A DNA stretch of 29,594 nt from BMS3Bbin07 sp036244995. GTDB lineage: Bacteria > Nitrospirota > Thermodesulfovibrionia > Thermodesulfovibrionales > JdFR-85. The stretch is taken from assembly GCA_036244995.1 (NCBI GenBank), contig BTTF01000016.1, positions 1 to 29,594 of the forward strand, written 5' to 3'. Shown piece after piece: positions 15,771-22,311 of the stretch (positions are counted from its first letter, which is position 1; each line of letters begins with the position of its first letter). The notes beneath the pieces are model-generated. The model did not search any database. It was not told the DNA's origin and saw only the letters and a list, made by a program, of their open reading frames with translations. The position numbers and the translations under genes were made by a program.

Positions 15771-17188
15771 GAGCCTCCTCCTTTATGATTGTTAACGGTC
15801 AGGCGGTCCTGTATTTCATCTTCCATCCATTCCCCTCCGAGTGCCCTTGCCAGGGTAATACGATCGGAGATAAGCTGGCGGCGGGCTGTCAGGAGCTGAC
15901 TCTGCGTATCAAAATAGAGTGTCTGTGCAATCAGTACCGGAAGATATCCGGAGAGACCCTGTATGTAGCGTGCTTGTGAAAGGCGCAGCGCCGACCCTGC
16001 AGCTTTTGCCTGCTCCTGCAAATGAGTGATACGCTCTTCAGAAGTGCGGTTTCTTACAAGGGCATCCTCCACTTCCTGAAAGGCGTTTAAGACAACCTTA
16101 TGGTAGAGGGCAAGGTTTTCACGGAACACGGCCCTTGAACGATCCACCTCCGCACTGCGCCTGCCACCGTCCAGTAACGGCTGTGAGAGGTTTACAAGTA
16201 TCTTCCAGAAATTCCCGATAATGTCACCTGTACTGAAAGCAAAGCTTGATGTACCGTAACTGCCAAGCAGGTTAAAAGAAGGAAAACGCTCGGCGATAGC
16301 TACCGCCACCCTGGCGTCACTTGCCTTAAGGCGCAAAAGGGCTGCCCGGACATCAGGACGCCGTGAAAGAAGCTCCGAGGGGAGACCTGTGGGGAAGGCA
16401 GCAGGAGTCTCAGGCAATTCAATCAGACCACCTGTTGTTTTATTGTCGGGATAATGTCCCAGGGCAACGGAGAGGGCGTGCTCCGTCACCCTCAGCGCAG
16501 ACTCAAGAACAGCCCTGCGGGCCCTGACCCTGAAAAGGTTCTGCCGGGCCTGGTAAACATCAAGTGCAGGCACCAGTCCCCCCCGGTAACGCTGCTCTAC
16601 CAGCGACTGGATATCCGTATAGGATTTGATGGTCTGTTCCGTCAGTTTTAGCTGGGCACGCTGCTCTGCCGCCAGATAATAAAGGTCGGCAATCCGGGCG
16701 GAAAGGCTGATATAGAGGGTCTTGATCTCTTCACGGAGTGCCTCCATGTCAAGGCCGGCCGCCATAGTGCGGGATTTGAGCTTTTGCCAGAGGTCCAGCT
16801 CAAAGCCTGCAGCCAGGGACAGGATGTAACTGTTACCGGAGTTATTGCCGAAAAAGCTTGGCGTATTCTCCCTGCTCCACTCCCCTTTCAGGTCAACAGA
16901 GGGTTTCCGGGCAGCCATGCTGTTGCGGTATACGGCCCGGCTCTGCTCAAAACGCTCATACGCCTGCGCCAGGTCCGGATTACCGGAAAAGGCCTCCTCC
17001 ATAAGGAGATTCAGGTCTGGATCCTCAAAGACTTCCCACCAACGCTCTACCGGAACACCCGGGCTGTTTTGTTCGCTGAACGATGCCGGAACAGGGAGCG
17101 GGGGCGCTACAGACTGAGGGCTGTGCACAGCACAACCTACGAACAGCATTAAGAAAACAAAAAGCGATATCTTCATCCCCCTTCTCAC
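15767..17188 (-). CDS. Outer-membrane efflux lipoprotein, NodT/OprM family
   Basis: A 473-aa TolC-like channel. The signal sequence ends in a lipobox LFVGC with the lipidated Cys at residue 19. Two OEP repeats follow. The first contains NPDLAQAYERFEQSRAVYRN and the second LLSRRPDVRAALLRLKASDA, with R-R-P-D-V-R, the hallmark of the family. DGGRRSAEVDRSRA (about 340-353) and YIQGLSGYLPVLIAQT (about 411-426) are also conserved. Length is normal. It sits between tetR and the adaptor gene with 4-nt overlaps on both sides, so the full tripartite pump is made from one message. Confidence 0.95.
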   Translation of the reverse strand: MRRGMKISLFVFLMLFVGCAVHSPQSVAPPLPVPASFSEQNSPGVPVERWWEVFEDPDLNLLMEEAFSGNPDLAQAYERFEQSRAVYRNSMAARKPSVDLKGEWSRENTPSFFGNNSGNSYILSLAAGFELDLWQKLKSRTMAAGLDMEALREEIKTLYISLSARIADLYYLAAEQRAQLKLTEQTIKSYTDIQSLVEQRYRGGLVPALDVYQARQNLFRVRARRAVLESALRVTEHALSVALGHYPDNKTTGGLIELPETPAAFPTGLPSELLSRRPDVRAALLRLKASDARVAVAIAERFPSFNLLGSYGTSSFAFSTGDIIGNFWKILVNLSQPLLDGGRRSAEVDRSRAVFRENLALYHKVVLNAFQEVEDALVRNRTSEERITHLQEQAKAAGSALRLSQARYIQGLSGYLPVLIAQTLYFDTQSQLLTARRQLISDRITLARALGGEWMEDEIQDRLTVNNHKGGGS

Positions 17189-17817
17189 GGTCTCTCCATC
17201 CCTGTTGCGACAAAATCAAGGAGCATAGCCGTCAGTGACTCCACATCACTGACGGGAGTGACACCCTCGGGTAAGGCATAACTTTTCCCTGCCATGCATA
17301 TGGCATGCCCCATGGCCCCAATGGCAAACTGAAGCCGCCAGAAGAGGATGTCCGTGGAAAGCTCAGGCAATGCCTCGCGCAGGATGTCAAAAAGAAGATA
17401 AAATAACGGTGCAATGTAGCGTATAAAGACGTCTCTTACCGTATCGTCAGGATCAGACATGGCCCGTCCCACCAGGATTATGAAGTCTTCCGCTCCGGGT
17501 CCGGATTTAGGGAAGGCAAGTGTTGGCTCAATGAAGGCCCGCAAGGATTCTTCCACACCAGGGACTCTCCCTTCCTGCCGTGCCGTTTCACGAACTATTT
17601 CAAGATTCTCCCGGCGGACCTTGTTCAACGGCACGAGACGCCTCTCAAAAACCGCCTCAAGGAGCGCCTCCTTGGAACCAAAGTGATAATTAACAGCCGC
17701 CAGATTCACCCCGGCCCGGCCGGTAATGGCCCTGAGGGAGGTATTGTGGAATCCTTTCCGGGCAAAGAGGTATTCTGCAGAATCAAGGATTCTCTCTTTA
17801 GTTTCGGATAGGCTCAT
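17185..17817 (-). CDS. TetR-family repressor of the efflux operon
   Basis: A 210-aa TetR regulator. The N-terminal HTH (about 8-55) reads ILDSAEYLFARKGFHNTSLR, then AGVNLAAVNYHFGSKEALLE, the classic TetR helix-turn-helix with YHFGSKEAL. The C-terminal ligand domain (about 85-205) is of the CerR-like group and includes the segment AFIEPTLAFP. The ATG at 17815-17817 has AAGGA upstream. The stop overlaps the OMF start by 4 nt, so the regulator is the first gene of the operon it likely controls. A palindrome lies inside its promoter (17849-17860). It would respond to a pump substrate; no ligand can be named. Confidence 0.93.
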   Translation of the reverse strand: MSLSETKERILDSAEYLFARKGFHNTSLRAITGRAGVNLAAVNYHFGSKEALLEAVFERRLVPLNKVRRENLEIVRETARQEGRVPGVEESLRAFIEPTLAFPKSGPGAEDFIILVGRAMSDPDDTVRDVFIRYIAPLFYLLFDILREALPELSTDILFWRLQFAIGAMGHAICMAGKSYALPEGVTPVSDVESLTAMLLDFVATGMERP

Positions 17818-17844
17818 GATTCCTTCCAGACAATCATACGTTCA

Positions 17845-17874
17845 ATTAAAACATATGTTTGAAAAAAAAATCAA
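17845..17874 (-). promoter_or_regulatory. Promoter of the tetR-efflux operon with embedded operator palindrome
   Basis: On the minus strand, TTGATT (17869-17874) and TTTAAT (17845-17850, 5/6) are 18 nt apart. The perfect 12-bp palindrome AAACATATGTTT (17849-17860) lies between and onto the -10, a usual place for a TetR operator. A second, offset dyad TTCAA (17841-17845) / TTGAA (17859-17863) overlaps it. The remaining gap up to the aspS stop shows no clear terminator. Confidence 0.55.
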
Positions 17875-17957
17875 GGGCATGATATAGTTCAGAACCACGA
17901 AAGAAAATTGCTGAAAGAATCCTGGAAACAATAAAGATTTTAAAAAGACCGAATACC

Positions 17958-19739
17958 TTATTCCACGACTGCATCCAGCCTGATATGAAGGTCTTTTAAC
18001 TGCCTCTCATCCACTGGTGAGGGCGCCCCACTGAGCAGGCAAACGGCCTTCTGAGTCTTGGGAAAGGCTATAACGTCCCTGATAGAGCTTGCACCAACCA
18101 TGAGCATTACAAGCCTGTCAAGCCCAAGGGCAAGACCCCCGTGAGGAGGAGCGCCGAAGCGGAGGGCATCAAGGAGAAAACCGAACTTCATCTTTGCCTC
18201 TTCCCCGGATATCCCGAGGATATCAAACATCCTGCTCTGGACCTCCGGGCTGTGAATACGTATACTGCCACCACCGATCTCATTACCGTTAAGCACTATA
18301 TCATAGGCTTTTGCCCTGAGAGAGGCCAGCTCGTTGCGGTCATTTATGTCATCTCCAAGCATCCGCTCCATATCAGCATCTGCGGGTGACGTAAAGGGAT
18401 GGTGCATTGCCTGAAACCTGCCGCCTTCATCATTCCATTCAAGCAGTGGGTAGTCGACAACCCAGAGAAATCTGAAGCCGTCGGAGATAAGACCCTGCCT
18501 CCTTGCTATCTCAAGCCTCAGCCTGCCGAGGACATCAAGCACCACGTCCTCCCTGTCCGCCACAAAGAGCATCACATCGCCCTCCTCTGCCTCAAGCCTC
18601 AGGGCCATCTCCTTCAGGACATTTTCAGGAAAAAACTTCGCTATAGGCGATTCAAACCCGTCTTTAATCTTTATCCATGCCAGCCCCTTTGCTCCAAAGG
18701 ACCGGACCTCTTCCGTCAGCAGGTCCATCTCTTTTCTTGAAAACCCTGCCATCCCCTTGCCGCACACAGCCTTTACCCTGCCGCCTGAGTCAAGGGCGGA
18801 CAGAAAGACCTTAAAACTGCCCTCCCGGGCAAGGTCACCCATCTCCCTGAGTTCCAGGCCAAATCTGAGGTCAGGCTTGTCGGAACCGAAACGCTCCATT
18901 GCATCACTGTAAGAGAGACGCTGCATGGGGGTCTCTATCTCAACCCCGAGGGTCTCCTTAAAGAGGTGCGACAACATCCCTTCAATCGCGGAGATCACAT
19001 CGTCGGGCTCAACAAATGACATCTCCATATCAACCTGCGTAAATTCGGGCTGACGGTCCGCCCTCAGGTCCTCATCCCTGAAACATTTTACGACCTGAAA
19101 ATACCTCTCCAGCCCGGACATCATCAGTATCTGCTTGAAGAGTTGAGGGGACTGCGGCAGGGCGTAGAACTGGCCCGGATTGAGACGGCTCGGCACCAGA
19201 TAGTCCCTTGCACCCTCAGGGGTCGACTTTGTAAGCATGGGGGTCTCTATCTCGATAAAACCCTCCCGGTCGAGATAGTCGCGTATGAGCTTTGTAACCC
19301 TGTGCCTGAATACAAGATTCCCCTGCATCTCCTGTCTCCTGAGGTCAAGGTAGCGGTACCTGAACCTCAGGGACTCGGATACCTCAGCTGCCTCTTCCAG
19401 CACAAAAGGAAGGGGCTCGGACCTGCTCAATATATTCAACTCCCCGGCATAGAGCTCGACTGCACCGGTCGGGATATCGGGGTTCTCCGTACCCTCGGGT
19501 CTCCTGCTCACCTTGCCCCTCACCTTTATAACAAACTCTGAACGGAGCAGATGGGCTGACTCATGGGCCTCTGAAGAGACATCCGGACTGAATACCACCT
19601 GCACAAGGCCACTCCTGTCTCTCAGGTCAACAAATATCAGCCCCCCATGGTCACGTCTCCTGAATACCCATCCCGAAAGGGTAAGCTCCTTACCAATGTC
19701 AGCCTCTCCAACCTCTCCGCAATTCCTGTCTCTGTACAT
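17958..19739 (-). CDS. aspS: Aspartate-tRNA ligase, probably non-discriminating (Asp/Asn)
   Basis: A 593-aa bacterial-type class IIb AspRS that charges tRNA-Asp. An N-terminal OB-fold anticodon domain spans 1-105. The catalytic core carries motif 2 (FRDEDLRADRQPEFTQVDME) and motif 3 (GGLALGLDRLVML). The bacterial GAD insertion lies between about 290 and 400. Residues H31 (RRRDHGG) and G83 (RPEG) match the pair linked to non-discriminating enzymes, which also charge tRNA-Asn and need the GatCAB amidotransferase. The ATG at 19737-19739 has AGGAGG at 19744-19749. A perfect 21-bp hairpin (19760-19816) stands just ahead of this site and may influence expression. The likely upstream neighbour is rluB, 292 nt away on the same strand. 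Confidence 0.97.
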   Translation of the reverse strand: MYRDRNCGEVGEADIGKELTLSGWVFRRRDHGGLIFVDLRDRSGLVQVVFSPDVSSEAHESAHLLRSEFVIKVRGKVSRRPEGTENPDIPTGAVELYAGELNILSRSEPLPFVLEEAAEVSESLRFRYRYLDLRRQEMQGNLVFRHRVTKLIRDYLDREGFIEIETPMLTKSTPEGARDYLVPSRLNPGQFYALPQSPQLFKQILMMSGLERYFQVVKCFRDEDLRADRQPEFTQVDMEMSFVEPDDVISAIEGMLSHLFKETLGVEIETPMQRLSYSDAMERFGSDKPDLRFGLELREMGDLAREGSFKVFLSALDSGGRVKAVCGKGMAGFSRKEMDLLTEEVRSFGAKGLAWIKIKDGFESPIAKFFPENVLKEMALRLEAEEGDVMLFVADREDVVLDVLGRLRLEIARRQGLISDGFRFLWVVDYPLLEWNDEGGRFQAMHHPFTSPADADMERMLGDDINDRNELASLRAKAYDIVLNGNEIGGGSIRIHSPEVQSRMFDILGISGEEAKMKFGFLLDALRFGAPPHGGLALGLDRLVMLMVGASSIRDVIAFPKTQKAVCLLSGAPSPVDERQLKDLHIRLDAVVE

Positions 19740-19759
19740 GACTCCTCCTGAAGCTTAAT

Positions 19760-19816
19760 GGAGCTATGGAGAGATGGAGTAATGAAAAACCAAACACTCC
19801 ATCTCTCCATAGCTCC
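19760..19816. repeat. Perfect 21-bp inverted repeat upstream of aspS
   Basis: Arms at 19760-19780 and 19796-19816 are exact reverse complements around a 15-nt loop (U-rich in the minus-strand RNA). No T-run follows on either strand, so it is not a standard terminator. On the aspS message it would end 10 nt before the Shine-Dalgarno. The perfect arms are unusual for a functional leader and suggest a recent repeat or strong selection. Confidence 0.7.
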
Positions 19817-19831
19817 GGTTATGTTTTACCC

Positions 19832-20031
19832 AAAACCAGAGACAAAAAAGCTCCGGCAAAGAAAGGAAGCGATATGATAGAGTCTGAACGGTCTTAATTA
19901 TCACTTTTGTCTCACCCGGATGGTGAGTCGTGTTAATTACCTCGGAGATGGACACGATGTCCATCGAGAATGAGTGAAGACTCTATCATATCGCTTCCAA
20001 CAACCGTTTATCTCTGAATCCGGTTTTCACT
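19832..20031. repeat. Inverted-repeat element, long copy (between rluB and aspS)
   Basis: A perfect inverted repeat of 21 bp has arms at 19865-19885 and 19978-19998. Outside these, imperfect matches continue (AAAACC...AGAGA on the left, TCTCT...GGTTTT on the right). Inside are nested dyads: TAATTATCAC with GTGTTAATTA (9/10), CTCACC (19911-19916) with GGTGAG (19922-19927), and GATGGACA (19947-19954) with TGTCCATC (19958-19965). The right arm and its flank recur at 6626-6652. It has no coding frame. It resembles a miniature inverted-repeat element or a highly folded RNA. Confidence 0.6.
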
Positions 20032-20757
20032 TTACATTTTAAGGCTTTTCTTCAGTTTCTTCACCTCAACCTCATCCAGATATCTCCACTGTCCTGTCCT
20101 GAGCTCCCCAAGACCAAGACCACCAATCCTGATCCTCCTGAGTTTCAGCACAGTATGCCCCACCCGCTCAAACATCCTCCTTATCTGCCGCTTCCTGCCT
20201 TCATAAATCGTTACTTCAAGCCATGAGTTCTTCTCTGCCCTGGGTACCCGGACCCTCTTTATCTTTGCAGGTGCAGTCATGCCGTCATCAAGCCTTATGC
20301 CCTTGCGCAGTTTACTGATATCTTTCTCCTCTATCACCCCTTTTATCTTTACAAGGTACGTCTTGGGTATCTTGTGGGAAGGATGGATTATCCTGTAAGC
20401 AAGATCTCCGTCATTTGTCAGCAGCAGCAACCCCTCTGAATTAAAATCAAGCCTTCCAACAGGGTATACCCTGAACTTCAGCTTCCCGAGAAGTTGCTGT
20501 ACCGTTGGCCTGCCTTCGGGGTCCTCAAGGGTTGTAAGAATACCGGGAGGTTTGTTGAGTATGATGTAAACCTTTGGCTCAGACCCGCGCAAAAGCTTGC
20601 CGTCAACCCTGATGTGGTCCCTTTCAGGGTCCGCCTTCATCCCGGGAACGGCTGTTTTTCCGTTTACAACCACCCTGCCCTCAAGGATGAGTTCTTCCGC
20701 CTTGCGCCTTGAGGCAACACCCGTTTTTGCAAGTATCTTTTGAATCCGTTCTTCCAT
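20032..20757 (-). CDS. rluB: Pseudouridine synthase, RsuA/RluB/E/F family (probably RluB)
   Basis: A 241-aa enzyme that isomerises a uridine in ribosomal RNA. The N-terminal S4 RNA-binding domain (1-60) reads RIQKILAKTGVASRRKAEEL. The catalytic domain has VYPVGRLDFNSEGLLLLTND, with catalytic D104 in GRLD. The closing motif EGRKRQIRRMFERVGHTVLK is also intact. PVGRLD followed by GLLLLTNDG is typical of RluB (23S helix 89 region), but RsuA and RluF share much of this, so the precise target is inferred. It starts at ATG 20755-20757. The upstream 110 nt to the PAP2 gene show no strong signal. Confidence 0.92.
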   Translation of the reverse strand: MEERIQKILAKTGVASRRKAEELILEGRVVVNGKTAVPGMKADPERDHIRVDGKLLRGSEPKVYIILNKPPGILTTLEDPEGRPTVQQLLGKLKFRVYPVGRLDFNSEGLLLLTNDGDLAYRIIHPSHKIPKTYLVKIKGVIEEKDISKLRKGIRLDDGMTAPAKIKRVRVPRAEKNSWLEVTIYEGRKRQIRRMFERVGHTVLKLRRIRIGGLGLGELRTGQWRYLDEVEVKKLKKSLKM

Positions 20758-20867
20758 TACGCTAAACCTGTTTGCTCCTCATTTGAACAACAAATTGTGC
20801 ATCTTCAAATAAACACGGACTTATATATTAACCTGAACCATGCAAGGATGTAAAACAATGCAGGGAA

Positions 20868-21737
20868 TTAACTGAATTTACGGAAGGACCTGAGAATCCA
20901 TTGCCCGGCTATCATGGTTATCACATATAATACAATTCCCCCCAGCACATCAACAACATAGTGATACCGGCAATAAACGGTTGCAAATACAAGAAGTACC
21001 GTTATCGGCAGATAGATATGGAAAAGTCTCTTTTCGTAACGGTATGCAAGGTGTAGAACCACCAGGGTTACTGCTGTGTGCCCACTTGGAAAGGCGTCCC
21101 TCTTTATGCCTTCAATACTATTGAGTATACTGTATATCTTTTCAGAAAGCATGGTGCCCTTAAGGGGAATTGACTGGAGGTGGTTCATCGTATACCTCGG
21201 GCCGAGGGCAGGAAACAGAATGTAGCCGACGTAAGACAGATAAAAGCAGAGAAGGATGAAGAGCAGTCCTTCATCAAACTCGGTCTCTCTTTTCTTTATC
21301 TTGAGGGCTATCCCGAGAATAACCGGAAGAAAATAATAACTTGTATAGGCTAACTGTAGTATCTCTGTAAGATAGGGGTTCACCACCCTTTCAAGCCAGA
21401 CCGTAGGGTAGCCTCCCAACAACCAGTAGTCGGCCCGTATGAGCCTGAAATCAATATCTCCGGGGTTTACGCCCGGAACAAGCTCCGTCATACTGTTAAA
21501 TACAAGGAATACGGCCATCACAGGAAAAACAATGTCATGAAAGAACTTTAAAAATCCCTGTTCAGGAGAATACCTGATAAGGATCAATTGAATGGAGAGC
21601 AACGAGGCATAGGTAAAAAGCAGTTTGCCGGCAGAGGCAACAGAGCCAAAATAAATCAGGGTTAACAGGGCAAACAACGAGACAAAGATTAAGGTAATAG
21701 CGTCTGCAGGCCTCACCCTGCCAAAATTCAGCCCCAT
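20868..21737 (-). CDS. PAP2-family membrane phosphatase / phosphotransferase
   Basis: A 289-aa multi-pass membrane protein with about six to seven helices. The PAP2 active-site motifs are present: C1 is weak (around LGPRYTMNH), C2 is PSGH (217-220), and C3 is the R-x-H-Y-x-x-D form CRYHYVVDVLGG (R257, H259, D263). The catalytic His, Arg and Asp are all present. Substrates in this family include lipid phosphates, undecaprenyl diphosphate and inositol-phosphoceramide-type lipids; none can be chosen here. The ATG at 21735-21737 is preferred because it overlaps the stop of the NYN gene as TAATG; a GTG start at 21815 would add 26 residues inside that gene. It is probably co-transcribed with the NYN and PBP1A genes. 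Confidence 0.88.
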   Translation of the reverse strand: MGLNFGRVRPADAITLIFVSLFALLTLIYFGSVASAGKLLFTYASLLSIQLILIRYSPEQGFLKFFHDIVFPVMAVFLVFNSMTELVPGVNPGDIDFRLIRADYWLLGGYPTVWLERVVNPYLTEILQLAYTSYYFLPVILGIALKIKKRETEFDEGLLFILLCFYLSYVGYILFPALGPRYTMNHLQSIPLKGTMLSEKIYSILNSIEGIKRDAFPSGHTAVTLVVLHLAYRYEKRLFHIYLPITVLLVFATVYCRYHYVVDVLGGIVLYVITMIAGQWILRSFRKFS

Positions 21738-22267
21738 TATAACCTGGTCAAGGCCCTCGTTACGGCCTTCTGACGTTTTGAGAGTCTGTGTGAAGAGCCC
21801 TTCCTGACTGACCACTCATCTTCTTCCTCTTCATCACCAAGCATTTTCTCTGTTAATTCATCCATCATTCCCTCATCACCTGCCATCTCTTCCTCTCTTA
21901 ACGCACTGCTTAGCTTTCCGAGGAAATCAGCGGAACCAACCGGTACAGACCCATGGGTCCAGGCAAAATCAGCCACCTCCCTGTCCGAGCTGACCACTAT
22001 AAAGTACTTCTTCTCCCGGACAAGCATCTCCTTTATCACATCATCCGCCTTCTTCGCTATCCTCGAAAAGATTATCCCGACACCGCCATCAACCTTTACC
22101 GTCTCTCTGGATGAAACGCCGCCATGTCCATCAAAGACCAGGGTTATATCATGCCCTGTGAGTTTCCTGTACTCAATCAGTCTCCTGAGAAGACCCCTTC
22201 TCTGAGACTCAAGGTCCCTGTGTTGAATCCCGATGAGATTGTATCCGTCAATAATTATATGAGAGAT
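21737..22267 (-). CDS. YacP-like NYN-domain RNase-type protein, apparent ATC start
   Basis: A 176-aa protein of the YacP/NYN family (PIN-like nuclease fold, RNA metabolism). Acidic active-site residues appear in order: D7 in IIIDGYNLI, D46 in TLVFDGHGG, D75/D76 in KKADDVIKEM, and D95 in VVSSDREVADFAW. The C-terminus is low-complexity and acidic (EEEEDEW) and then basic. No ATG, GTG or TTG lies upstream of the essential DGYN motif before an in-frame TGA. A GGAGG at 22274-22278 sits 6 nt from ATC (22265-22267), where family members have Met. Starting at the first usual codon, GTG at 22039, would lose three of the catalytic Asp positions. The stop TAA overlaps the PAP2 ATG. It is 44 nt after the PBP1A stop. 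Confidence 0.8.
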   Translation of the reverse strand: MSHIIIDGYNLIGIQHRDLESQRRGLLRRLIEYRKLTGHDITLVFDGHGGVSSRETVKVDGGVGIIFSRIAKKADDVIKEMLVREKKYFIVVSSDREVADFAWTHGSVPVGSADFLGKLSSALREEEMAGDEGMMDELTEKMLGDEEEEDEWSVRKGSSHRLSKRQKAVTRALTRL

Positions 22268-22273
22268 TTTAAA

Positions 22274-22278
22274 CCTCC
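22274..22278 (-). promoter_or_regulatory. Shine-Dalgarno GGAGG that supports the ATC start of the NYN gene
   Basis: GGAGG on the minus strand is followed by TTTAAA and then ATC TCT CAT. The 6-nt spacer is optimal. Other near-cognate codons in the frame (ATA before it, ATA/ATT after it) are badly spaced. Confidence 0.6.
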
Positions 22279-22311
22279 GTATCCGTCAGGGAGTTTCCGA
22301 CAAACCATGAT

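Noticed and set aside
19760..19816. Rho-independent terminator
   Set aside because: The stem is strong but neither strand has a following T-run, and it would block aspS if read from rluB.
19740..20031. T-box riboswitch ahead of aspS
   Set aside because: No T-box consensus, specifier loop or terminator/antiterminator pair was seen, only inverted repeats.
21738..21815. GTG start of the PAP2 gene at 21815
   Set aside because: It adds 26 residues lying inside the NYN gene with no membrane or PAP2 character, whereas the ATG at 21737 is coupled by TAATG.
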